Assembly (NCBI GenBank): GCA_937957685.1
Contig: CALGAO010000011.1
Location: 1-36,051 of the forward strand
DNA length: 36,051 nucleotides
Source of the DNA: an uncultured Paenibacillaceae bacterium
Lineage (GTDB): Bacteria > Bacillota > Bacilli > Paenibacillales > DA-C8
Reading direction: 5' to 3'
Part shown: one piece after another, positions 8,573 to 15,490 of the stretch
Numbering within the stretch: position 1 is the first letter of the stretch
Layout: every line of letters starts with the position of its first letter
Notes under the pieces: model-generated
What the model saw: the letters and a program-made list of their open reading frames with translations, nothing else
What the model was told of the DNA's origin: nothing
The model's database searches: none
Made by a program: the position numbers and the translations under genes

Positions 8573-8720
8573 GACCGATTGTCTCCTGTTATGAAAATCG
8601 ACACAGATGCCGATCGCACAAAGGGGGCATCGATCGGGCCGATCCCGCCACAGTGCGGGATACTGCCGTCCAGGATGCCCTTCAGACAAAACGGATCAGA
8701 AGAAAGGCAAAATGTGACGC

Positions 8721-8749
8721 TTGATTTTTGTCCCCCGTTATCATATAAT
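8721..8749 (+). promoter_or_regulatory. Sigma-A promoter of tRNA-Arg
   Basis: TTGATT (8721-8726), a 17-base spacer and a perfect TATAAT (8744-8749) lie 20 bases before the tRNA. This is a strong promoter arrangement, as expected for a stable RNA. A short hairpin ATCCCGC/GCGGGAT lies further upstream at about 8642-8661, without a T-tail. Confidence 0.85.
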
Positions 8750-8769
8750 TACCTTTGCGTCTCATAAGT

Positions 8770-8844
8770 GCGCTCGTGGTCCAATGGATACGACGCAGGC
8801 CTCCGGAGCCTGAGATCGAGGTTCAATTCCTCGCGAGCGCGCCA
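8770..8844 (+). tRNA. tRNA-Arg (anticodon CCG), CCA encoded
   Basis: The acceptor stem GCGCTCG/CGAGCGC, a D-arm, the anticodon arm CAGGC-ctCCGga-GCCTG with anticodon CCG, the T-arm GAGG-TTCAATT-CCTC, and an encoded CCA end are all present. It stands alone between the cggR promoter and clpP; B. subtilis also has a single arginine tRNA near clpP. Confidence 0.95.
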
Positions 8845-8872
8845 TATACGCTTGTATACTGAATCATATTTT

Positions 8873-8900
8873 TTTGACCAGTGTTTGACCTTTCTTGACC
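8873..8900 (+). promoter_or_regulatory. CtsR operator upstream of clpP (three heptads)
   Basis: TTTGACC (8873-8879), TTTGACC (8884-8890) and CTTGACC (8894-8900) are direct repeats separated by 4 and 3 bases. The last pair fits the CtsR consensus (RGTCAAA-NAN-RGTCAAA read on the other strand). CtsR represses clp genes until heat or other protein stress. Confidence 0.85.
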
Positions 8901-8923
8901 TTTGCGCGAGATTTCGGTATCAT
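8895..8923 (+). promoter_or_regulatory. Sigma-A promoter of clpP
   Basis: TTGACC (8895-8900), a 17-base spacer and TATCAT (8918-8923). The -35 box is the last CtsR heptad, so CtsR binding would exclude RNA polymerase. The leader contains a small GCCGCG/CGCGGC hairpin (8945-8962). Confidence 0.8.
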
Positions 8924-8989
8924 AAGGATACGCAAGCCAATCCAGCCGCGCTATGCCGCGGCAAGTCTGATAAAGGGAGGGTACATGAC

Positions 8990-9574
8990 ATGACTGGTTA
9001 TATCCCAATGGTGGTAGAGCAAACCAATCGCGGTGAAAGAGCTTATGACATCTATTCCCGCCTGCTCAAGGACCGCATCATCTTCCTCGGTTCGCCGATC
9101 AACGACGCCGTGGCCAACTCGATCATCGCACAGATGCTGTTCCTTGCTGCCGAAGATCCGGAGAAAGACATCAACCTGTACATCAACAGTCCTGGCGGCT
9201 CCATCTCAGCCGGCATGGCGATCTATGATACGATGCAATACATCAAGCCGGACGTCTCGACCATCTGCGTCGGCATGGCCGCTTCGATGGGCGCATTCCT
9301 GCTGACCGCTGGCGCCAAGGGCAAGCGTTACGCCCTGCCCAACAGCGAAGTGATGATCCATCAACCGCTCGGGGGAGCGCAAGGTCAAGCCAGCGATATT
9401 GAGATCAGCGCGAAGCGAATCCTCAGAATGCGCGACAATCTGAACCGCATCTTGTCCGAGCGCACGGGACAACCGTTGGAACGCATCGAGAGAGATACCG
9501 ACCGCGATTACTTCATGAGCGCCTATGACGCCAAGTCTTACGGTATCGTGGATCATGTCATCGAGAAGGTGTGA
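8990..9574 (+). CDS. clpP: ATP-dependent Clp protease proteolytic subunit ClpP
   Basis: The serine protease core of the Clp machinery. It forms a double heptamer that degrades substrates unfolded by ClpC, ClpX or ClpE. The 194-aa product has the full catalytic triad: S99 in GMAASMGA, H124 in MIHQPLGG and D173 in DTDRDYF. The MVVEQTNRGERAYDIYSRLLKDR start is typical of ClpP. The frame is open upstream through the tRNA, but ATG 8990 follows AGGGAGGG with eight bases between and gives the family length. It is a single-gene unit with its own promoter, CtsR site and terminator. Confidence 0.98.
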   Translation: MTGYIPMVVEQTNRGERAYDIYSRLLKDRIIFLGSPINDAVANSIIAQMLFLAAEDPEKDINLYINSPGGSISAGMAIYDTMQYIKPDVSTICVGMAASMGAFLLTAGAKGKRYALPNSEVMIHQPLGGAQGQASDIEISAKRILRMRDNLNRILSERTGQPLERIERDTDRDYFMSAYDAKSYGIVDHVIEKV

Positions 9575-9580
9575 CAGAGG

Positions 9581-9617
9581 AAGCTGCAATGACGTTTATG
9601 TCGTTGCGGCTTTTTTT
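9581..9617 (+). terminator. Rho-independent terminator of clpP
   Basis: AAGCTGCAATGAC / GTCGTTGCGGCTT form a 13-pair stem, counting two G-T wobbles, with loop GTTTAT, followed by seven T. It starts seven bases after the clpP stop. Confidence 0.92.
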
Positions 9618-9638
9618 GTGCCTTGATGCGATATGAAT

Positions 9639-9673
9639 AAACGCCATAACTCCACAGCGTGAAGATGGCGCTT
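9639..9673 (-). terminator. Probable terminator of crh
   Basis: On the minus strand AAGCGCCAT and ATGGCGTTT make a 9-pair stem with a 17-base loop, followed by TTTATTC. It lies 39 bases after the crh stop, between the convergent clpP and crh genes. Confidence 0.5.
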
Positions 9674-9711
9674 ACACATGATGAGGTTATATAAGAACGG
9701 AGGTTGCCAGA

Positions 9712-9981
9712 TTATGGGTTTTCGATTTCTTCCTTGCTGACGAGCGCCACAAGCGCACTTACCGCCTGCTCAGCATCGGCACCCTCAGCGATGATGTTCA
9801 CTTCCGTTCCGGAGCTGATGGCCAGACTCATGATCCCCATGATGCTCTTGGCATTAACCTTCTTGGAATCCTTTTCCACGAATATTTCAGAAGAGAATTT
9901 ATTCGCTTCCTGCACGAATAGAGCAGCTGGTCGAGCATGGAGTCCTGTTTTCAGCTTGACAACGACAGGGCACTTTGCCAT
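9712..9981 (-). CDS. crh: Crh/HPr-family protein with both His15 and Ser46
   Basis: A small (89 aa) PTS HPr-like protein. By position (crh end of the rapZ-yvcK-whiA-crh cluster) and sequence (LFVQEANKF, EKDSKKVNAKSIMG) it is the Crh orthologue. In Bacillus, Crh is phosphorylated by HprK on Ser46 and helps CcpA in catabolite repression. Ser46 is present here in NAKSIMG. Unlike B. subtilis Crh, which has Gln at residue 15, this protein has KTGLHARPAAL with His15, the residue that accepts phosphate from PTS enzyme I. It may therefore work as a true HPr as well. ATG 9981 is chosen because GGGGGAAAGG precedes it; an in-frame start further upstream lacks a site. Confidence 0.9.
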   Translation of the reverse strand: MAKCPVVVKLKTGLHARPAALFVQEANKFSSEIFVEKDSKKVNAKSIMGIMSLAISSGTEVNIIAEGADAEQAVSALVALVSKEEIENP

Positions 9982-10107
9982 ACAACCTTTCCCCCTAGAA
10001 TGTAATTTGTATGCAACATACGGCATTCTCGCCGTTTTCTTCCGTCATCGTGAGCAAAAGAGCGTATGTGATGCTTGCGTGATTGGAGAACAAGGTGTTT
10101 CTAAAAT

Positions 10108-10113
10108 ATTATA
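10108..10113 (-). promoter_or_regulatory. Extended -10 promoter for crh
   Basis: On the minus strand TGG-TATAAT gives a perfect -10 box with the extended TGn motif but no clear -35. It would start a transcript about 120 bases ahead of crh, giving crh a promoter separate from the whiA operon. Confidence 0.55.
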
Positions 10114-10166
10114 CCATTATTCCCTTGTTAGCACTAGAACCAATCAAGGCTTCCTCACGTTTTCCA

Positions 10167-10194
10167 CCGGATCGCAGACGGACCTGCGATTCGG
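10167..10194. other. Stem-loop after whiA
   Basis: CCGGATCGCAG and CTGCGATTCGG pair over 11 positions (one G-T wobble) around a 6-base loop, 25 bases beyond the whiA stop. No T-run follows, so it may attenuate, process or stabilise the end of the whiA transcript rather than terminate it fully. Confidence 0.45.
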
Positions 10195-10219
10195 CCTGAG
10201 GCATCCCATGCTCCGAGCT

Positions 10220-11158
10220 TTATTTTAGTCCATTGCGGACTTTGTTCGCAAGTTCGTCCAGCTTGCGCAGGCGGTGGTTGACGCCTGACTTGCTGACGCG
10301 GCCCTTGAGCAGCTCGCCGACCTCCGTCAGGTTGAGATCGGGATGCTGCAGCCGCACGATCGCCACCTCGCGCAGCTTCTCCGGCAATTGATCGAGTCCG
10401 ATCTCCTGCTCCAGCAGCTTGATGTTCTCGATCTGCCTCATCGCTGCGCCGATCGTCTTGTTCAGATTGGCGGTTTCACAGTTGACGATGCGGTTCACCG
10501 AGTTGCGCATGTCGCGCATGATCCTCACATCTTCAAACTTCAGCAGCGCCTGATGCGCGCCGATCAGGCTGAGAAAATCGATGATCTTCTCGCCTTCCTT
10601 CATATACAGGACGAATCCCTTCTTGCGCTCGATGCATCGAGCGTTGAGTCCATAACGGTTGACCAGATTGCACAAGGCTTCGCAATGCTCCTCATACATG
10701 GAGGCGATCTCCAGATGGTAAGAGGAGCCTTCGGGATTGTTGACCGAGCCTCCTGCCAGGAAGGCGCCGCGCAGGTATGCCCTGCGGTCGCACTCCTTGC
10801 GGATGAGGCTGGCATCGATGCCGGGCTGGAACATGAAGCCCTCCGAGACGATCTTGAGCTCTTTGAGCAGCTCCTCCACGCCTCGCGGCACGCGCACGAT
10901 ATAGACGTTGTTCTTCTTCAGCCGCATCTTCTTGCGCACGAGCAGCTCTGCCTGAATGCCGAACTGCCGCTTGATCAGCGTGAAGATGCGCCTGGCGATG
11001 GCGGCGTTCTCCGTCGACACATCCAGCACGATCCGCCTGCCGGTAAGCTGCACGGTGCCGATCATGCGGATCAGCGCCGCCAGCTCCGCTCTCTCGCAGC
11101 AAGCTTGCCCTGCCTCGATCATCGTCAGTTCTTTTTTGGTTTGGGCTGCAAAAGACAT
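10220..11158 (-). CDS. whiA: WhiA, DNA-binding protein of the division/sporulation regulator family
   Basis: WhiA proteins carry a degenerate LAGLIDADG homing-endonuclease-like domain and a C-terminal helix-turn-helix. In actinomycetes they control sporulation genes; in B. subtilis the orthologue (YvcL) affects cell division and chromosome segregation. The 312-aa product starts MSFAAQTKKELT. It shows the CDRRAYLRGAFLAGGSVNNPEGSYHLE core typical of the family, and ends with the HTH segment LNLTEVGELLKGRVSKSGVNHRLRKL. ATG 11158 follows AGAGGTG at good spacing. A GTG nine bases upstream would overlap the yvcK stop and lacks spacing. It is translationally coupled to yvcK. Confidence 0.95.
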   Translation of the reverse strand: MSFAAQTKKELTMIEAGQACCERAELAALIRMIGTVQLTGRRIVLDVSTENAAIARRIFTLIKRQFGIQAELLVRKKMRLKKNNVYIVRVPRGVEELLKELKIVSEGFMFQPGIDASLIRKECDRRAYLRGAFLAGGSVNNPEGSSYHLEIASMYEEHCEALCNLVNRYGLNARCIERKKGFVLYMKEGEKIIDFLSLIGAHQALLKFEDVRIMRDMRNSVNRIVNCETANLNKTIGAAMRQIENIKLLEQEIGLDQLPEKLREVAIVRLQHPDLNLTEVGELLKGRVSKSGVNHRLRKLDELANKVRNGLK

Positions 11159-11163
11159 TCCTG

Positions 11164-12150
11164 TCACCTCTTCTTCGCTGTCCAGGAATGGACGATCCTT
11201 AATATATGCTCGCTCAGCCTCTCGGTATCATGGCGCAGATACGTGCGATACAGGACGAGCCGATCAGCGATGATCTCGGCGCCGGTAGCGTCAAGCTCCT
11301 TCCGGTCCAGCCGCACCGGCTCCGCGCCCTGCTCCGCGTATTTCTTAAGCACCTCTTGCGAGATCGGACCATCATTCACCACGATATAGTCGAAGGTGAT
11401 GTCCGGCACATGCCGCACGATCGCGTTCACATGCATCCCGGCGCTGTAACGGTCCGTCTCGCCGGGCTGCGTCATCACGTTGCAGACGAAGATCTTGACC
11501 GCCCTGGAACGGACGATGGCCGTTGCGATGCCGGGCACGATCAGGTTGGGAATGATGCTCGTGTACAGGCTGCCGGGACCGATGATGATCGCGTCCGCCC
11601 GCTCGATCGCTTCCACCGCTTCGGCGAGCGGCACCGCGTTGACCGGCTCGATCCTCACCTTGCGGATCGGCATGCCTCGCTTCGGGATCTGCGATTCCCC
11701 GCGCACCTGGCTGCCGTCCGAATATTCGGCGATCAGCTCGATCGGCTGAGCGCTGGCCGGCAGCACCTGGCCCCTGACCGCCAGCACCTTGCTGAGCTCC
11801 TTGACCGCCGTCACGAAATCCCCGGTGATCTCCTTCATCGCGGCGAGGATCAGATTGCCCAGGCTGTGCCCGGCCAGGCTCGACCCCTCATGGAACCGGT
11901 GCTGCAGCACCTTGGACAGCATCGGCTCCACATCCGCAAGCGCCAGCAGCACGTTGCGGATGTCGCCGGGGGGCGGCATCTGCATCTCCGAGCGCAGCAC
12001 GCCCGAGCTGCCGCCATCATCCGCCACCGTCACGATGGCCGTAATATCCAGCGGCAGAGCTTTCAGTCCGCGCAGCATGACGGACAGACCGGTCCCTCCT
12101 CCGATCACGACGATGCGCGGCAAATCCATTTCCCTGGGACCCTTCCCCAT
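11164..12150 (-). CDS. yvcK: YvcK (gluconeogenesis factor, CofD-like family)
   Basis: A UPF0052/CofD-like protein that binds UDP-sugars and is needed for growth on gluconeogenic carbon sources and for normal cell-wall synthesis in B. subtilis. The 328-aa product opens with VVIGGGTGLSVMLRGLK and VTVADDGGSSG, the nucleotide-sugar-binding face of the fold. It continues with PPPGDIRNVLLALAD, GHSLGNLIL and IIGPGSLYTSIIPNLIVPGI, all family hallmarks. It lies 15 bases after rapZ, and its stop codon is next to the whiA start, so the cluster is clearly one operon. The start ATG 12150 follows GGGGAGAG. Confidence 0.95.
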   Translation of the reverse strand: MGKGPREMDLPRIVVIGGGTGLSVMLRGLKALPLDITAIVTVADDGGSSGVLRSEMQMPPPGDIRNVLLALADVEPMLSKVLQHRFHEGSSLAGHSLGNLILAAMKEITGDFVTAVKELSKVLAVRGQVLPASAQPIELIAEYSDGSQVRGESQIPKRGMPIRKVRIEPVNAVPLAEAVEAIERADAIIIGPGSLYTSIIPNLIVPGIATAIVRSRAVKIFVCNVMTQPGETDRYSAGMHVNAIVRHVPDITFDYIVVNDGPISQEVLKKYAEQGAEPVRLDRKELDATGAEIIADRLVLYRTYLRHDTERLSEHILRIVHSWTAKKR

Positions 12151-12165
12151 GCCTCTACTCTCCCC

Positions 12166-13053
12166 TTATCGATGATCACGCGCGGCATCGCGATGTGTTA
12201 CATGGGCTGTCTCAAGCTCTCCGCTGCCGATCATCTTGCAGAGATATTCAGCGATCGCGACGGATCGATGCTTGCCGCCAGTGCAGCCGATGCCGATGAC
12301 AACCTGGCTCTTCCCCTCCTTCACATATTGCGGGATAAGGTATTGGATCAGATCCAACAATTTGGTCAGGAAGACCTGTGTCTCGTTCCATCTCATCACA
12401 TAATCATAGACCTCCTGGTCCTGACCAGTCTTCGGTCTGAGATGATCGATGTAGTGAGGATTCGGCAGAAAGCGTACATCGAAGATGAGATCAGCATCGA
12501 TGGGAATGCCATATTTGAATCCGAAGGATATGATATTCACGTTGATCCTGCTTCGTTCAGACTGACTGAAGCGCGAGGTGATCGCCATCTTGAGCTGGGC
12601 CGGCTTCATGTTGCTCGTATCGATGACCTGGGTCGCCATGCCTTTGAGCTCCTCCAGCAGTTTCCGCTCCTGCACGATGCCGTCGAGCGGCGAACCGCTC
12701 TTCGCCAGCGGATGGCGGCGGCGGCTTTCCTTGTACCTCTGGACCAGCACGGAATCCGTCGCATCGAGGAACAGGATCTCGTAGCGGATCGTCGTATTCG
12801 TCTGCAGCTCCGCCAGCGCCTCATTCAGCGCCGTGAAGAATTCCCGGCCGCGCAGGTCGATGACCAGCGCCACCTTCTCGATGTTGCCGCGCGACTGCTC
12901 GATCAGCTCGGCGAACTTGGGAATCAGCACCGGGGGAAGATTGTCGACGCAGAAGTACCCAAGATCCTCCAGGCATTGCACAGCGATCGTCTTGCCCGCG
13001 CCGGACATCCCTGTGATGATCACCAGATGGGCTGAACCGTATACTTGCGTCAT
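12166..13053 (-). CDS. rapZ: RapZ/YvcJ family nucleotide-binding protein
   Basis: A P-loop protein of 295 aa, the same length as B. subtilis YvcJ. In E. coli, RapZ is an RNA adapter that delivers the small RNA GlmZ to RNase E and so controls glucosamine-6-phosphate synthase. In Bacillota it is a GTP/ATP-binding protein linked to competence. The Walker A motif GMSGAGKT is at 15-22. The C-terminal domain has SFGFKYGIPIDADLIFDVRFLPNP and the conserved IGIGCTGGKHRSVAIAE. ATG 13053 has AGGAGG nine bases upstream; a TTG nine bases earlier overlaps that site and is rejected. First gene of the rapZ-yvcK-whiA cluster. Confidence 0.95.
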   Translation of the reverse strand: MTQVYGSAHLVIITGMSGAGKTIAVQCLEDLGYFCVDNLPPVLIPKFAELIEQSRGNIEKVALVIDLRGREFFTALNEALAELQTNTTIRYEILFLDATDSVLVQRYKESRRRHPLAKSGSPLDGIVQERKLLEELKGMATQVIDTSNMKPAQLKMAITSRFSQSERSRINVNIISFGFKYGIPIDADLIFDVRFLPNPHYIDHLRPKTGQDQEVYDYVMRWNETQVFLTKLLDLIQYLIPQYVKEGKSQVVIGIGCTGGKHRSVAIAEYLCKMIGSGELETAHVTHRDAARDHR

Positions 13054-13127
13054 GTCACGCAACCTCCTGTCCTGCGGACTCCGTCAGACTCATGCATCCA
13101 TTATAGCAGATCAGGCGGATGAGTGGT

Positions 13128-14075
13128 TTATCCCCGGAGGTGCAGGGCTGCGGCTCCGACGACTCCCGCATTGTTCCCCAGAATGGCGGGAACGATGTCC
13201 ACACCCTCCTGCATGCTCGGCGGCGTATGCTTCGCGAACGCTTCGCGCACCGGCTGGAACAGGATCTCCCCTGCCTTCGACACGCCTCCGCCGATGATGA
13301 AGCGCTGCGGATTCAGGATGATCGCCAGCGTGCTCATCGTCAGGCCGAGATAATAACCGGCGCGGCTGACGATGCGCTTGGCGACCTCGTCGCCTTCACG
13401 CGCCGCATCCAGCACCGCCTTGGCCGTCACTTCGCCCATCGACAGCATCGTCTTCTCGCCGCGTTCCAGCGCATCCTTCGCCATGCGCACGATGCCGGTC
13501 GCGGACGATACCGTCTCGACGCAGCCCTTGCGGCCGCAACCGCACTGGATCGCCTCAAGATCCGGCACGACGTGGATATGGCCCAGCTCGCCAGCCATGC
13601 CGTTGTAGCCTTCGTAGATCTTGCCGCCGGCGATGATCCCTCCACCTACGCCGGTGCCGAGCGTCAGCATGATCAGGTCATCGACGCCTTTGCCTGCTCC
13701 TGCCCACGCTTCACCCAGCGCGGCGATGTTGGCGTCGTTGTTGATCTTGATCGGCTTCTGCAGCTTCTCCTCCAGCTTCGCGCGCACCGGAATATTCTCC
13801 CACTTCAGGTTAGGCGCGAACCTGACGACGCCGTTCTTCATGTCCATGAAACCAGGGAAGCCAACTCCGACGCCGGCCACCTGCTCCCAGGAGTATGCCG
13901 ATTGCTCGACGATCTTGCGGGCATACTCAGCAATATGGCGAAGCACCACCTCAGAACCGCCCTCTGCTTCGGTTGGTCCCTCGTATGTTTCCAGCAAATC
14001 ACCGTTCACATTGCAAATCCCCAGCTTGATGGAGGTGCCGCCAACATCGACACCGACATAGATAGATTGTGTCAT
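13128..14075 (-). CDS. glk: Glucokinase, ROK family
   Basis: Phosphorylates glucose taken up without the PTS, using ATP. The 315-aa product has the N-terminal phosphate-binding motif GVDVGGTSIKLG, NDANIAALGEAW, LGTGVGGGII, the ROK sugar/zinc signature GELGHIHVV...CGCGRKGCVE (His plus three Cys) and the C-terminal GGGVSKAGEI. Compared with B. subtilis, where a NUDIX gene (yvcI) lies between rapZ and trxB, this locus has glucokinase instead. It has its own promoter (14148-14176). The start ATG 14075 follows GGGGTGA; longer in-frame sequence upstream has no family similarity. It reads towards rapZ, with 74 bases between. Confidence 0.95.
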   Translation of the reverse strand: MTQSIYVGVDVGGTSIKLGICNVNGDLLETYEGPTEAEGGSEVVLRHIAEYARKIVEQSAYSWEQVAGVGVGFPGFMDMKNGVVRFAPNLKWENIPVRAKLEEKLQKPIKINNDANIAALGEAWAGAGKGVDDLIMLTLGTGVGGGIIAGGKIYEGYNGMAGELGHIHVVPDLEAIQCGCGRKGCVETVSSATGIVRMAKDALERGEKTMLSMGEVTAKAVLDAAREGDEVAKRIVSRAGYYLGLTMSTLAIILNPQRFIIGGGVSKAGEILFQPVREAFAKHTPPSMQEGVDIVPAILGNNAGVVGAAALHLRG

Positions 14076-14147
14076 TCCTATCACCCCGACTGTGAAGATT
14101 AACATGAATCTTTTCTTTTGTACCGTTGTACCACGCGATTCATTCCA

Positions 14148-14176
14148 ACTATATATTAAGGCTATAGTCAGGTCAA
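14148..14176 (-). promoter_or_regulatory. Sigma-A promoter of glk
   Basis: Minus-strand TTGACC (14171-14176), a 17-base spacer and TATAGT (14148-14153), 5 of 6 to consensus at -10, with about 70 bases of leader before glk. Confidence 0.75.
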
Positions 14177-14383
14177 GACATCTCTGACCGTGGCCACGTA
14201 CATGCATACAAAAAAGATCGACCCGCGTGCCCGCAAGACGATCCCCCATCTTATAGCCTTATTGTATCACATCCACACGATGTCACACCATGATGGATTC
14301 GCAAGAATTTCATGCCAATGTCGAATGATCGTCCGATCCATCAGGATCCATTCGACAACAAGCTTCCTCGCGGCTTGCGTGCA

Positions 14384-14413
14384 AGAAGGCCACCCATACA
14401 CGGATGGCCTTCT
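14384..14413 (-). terminator. Terminator-like hairpin after trxB
   Basis: AGAAGGCCA and TGGCCTTCT pair perfectly (9 bp) around 12 bases, ending 36 bases beyond the trxB stop. The last arm ends TTCTTG on the minus strand, so the T-tract is weak. Between this hairpin and the glk promoter (14177-14383) no gene or known signal was recognised. Confidence 0.6.
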
Positions 14414-14449
14414 GAATGAAAGATGCTATCCCCCGAACTTCTCCCAGGC

Positions 14450-15397
14450 TTACAGCGTCTTGCTCCAGTCCTGCGTCGCGCTTCCCTCGAGGAAACGTTC
14501 GCAGTCCAGCGCCGCCATGCAGCCGCTGCCCGCTGCGGTAATCGCCTGTCTGTATCGGCTGTCCTGCACGTCGCCGCAAGCGAAGATGCCCGGCACATTC
14601 GTCTCTGTCGTGCCCGGCTTCACCTTGATGTAGCCGTGCTCGTCCAGATCGATGATCCCCTTGAGGAAGTCGGTGTTCGGCTTGTGTCCGATCGCCACGA
14701 AGATGCCGCTTGCCTCCAGCACTTCCTCTTCGCCGGTCGCGTTGTTCCGCACCTTCAGGCCGGTCACGCCGCGGTCATCGGCGATGACAGCCAGCGGCGT
14801 GCGATTCAGGCTCCAGACGATCTTCTCGTTCGCGCGCGCCCGCTCCTGCATGATCTTCGACGCGCGCAGCTCTTCGCGGCGATGCACGATGCGCACTTCC
14901 GTCGCGAATCTCGTCAGGAAGTTCGCCTCCTCCATCGCCGAGTCGCCGCCGCCAACCACGATGATCTTCTTGCCGCGGAAGAAGAAGCCGTCACAAGTCG
15001 CGCAGGTGCTGACGCCGCGGCCGATGTTGGCCTTCTCCTCGGGAATGTCGAGCAGTTTGGCAGTGGCGCCGGTGGAGATGATCACCGATTCCGCCAGCAG
15101 CTCGCCAGCGCCATCGACCGTCAGCCTGAACGGCCTGCTCGAGGCGTCCAGCTTCGTCACCCAGCCGCGCTGGAACTTCGCGCCGAAGCGTTCCGCCTGC
15201 TTGCGCATATTGTCCATCAGTTCAGGCCCCATGATCCCTTCCGGAAACCCGGGGAAGTTCTCAACCTCCGTCGTCGTCGTCAGCTGCCCGCCCGGCTCCG
15301 GTCCCTCGATCACGAGCGGCTCCAGATTGGCCCGCGCCAGATAGATGGCAGCCGTCAAGCCAGCCGGTCCTGTGCCGATAACAACCGTCTTGTACAT
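14450..15397 (-). CDS. trxB: Thioredoxin-disulfide reductase
   Basis: A flavoenzyme that passes electrons from NADPH through FAD to thioredoxin. The 315-aa product carries the FAD-binding GTGPAGLTAA (8-17), the redox-active CATC (132-135), the NADPH-binding GGGDSAMEEA (149-158), HRREELRA, and the C-terminal FAD motif GIFACGDVQD with RQAITAAGSG. Start ATG 15397 follows AGGAGG. It is 93 bases after the TPR gene, as trxB follows yvcD in B. subtilis. Confidence 0.97.
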   Translation of the reverse strand: MYKTVVIGTGPAGLTAAIYLARANLEPLVIEGPEPGGQLTTTTEVENFPGFPEGIMGPELMDNMRKQAERFGAKFQRGWVTKLDASSRPFRLTVDGAGELLAESVIISTGATAKLLDIPEEKANIGRGVSTCATCDGFFFRGKKIIVVGGGDSAMEEANFLTRFATEVRIVHRREELRASKIMQERARANEKIVWSLNRTPLAVIADDRGVTGLKVRNNATGEEEVLEASGIFVAIGHKPNTDFLKGIIDLDEHGYIKVKPGTTETNVPGIFACGDVQDSRYRQAITAAGSGCMAALDCERFLEGSATQDWSKTL

Positions 15398-15490
15398 GGA
15401 TTTCTACCTCCTGCTCCTATAAAATACGCATGACCAGCAAGCCGAGATGACGACCTGAACCGGTTCATGCTCCTTCATACGATACCTTGT

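Noticed and set aside
8768..8989. N-terminal extension of ClpP through the tRNA
   Set aside because: It would read through tRNA-Arg and the CtsR site; ATG 8990 has a strong ribosome binding site.
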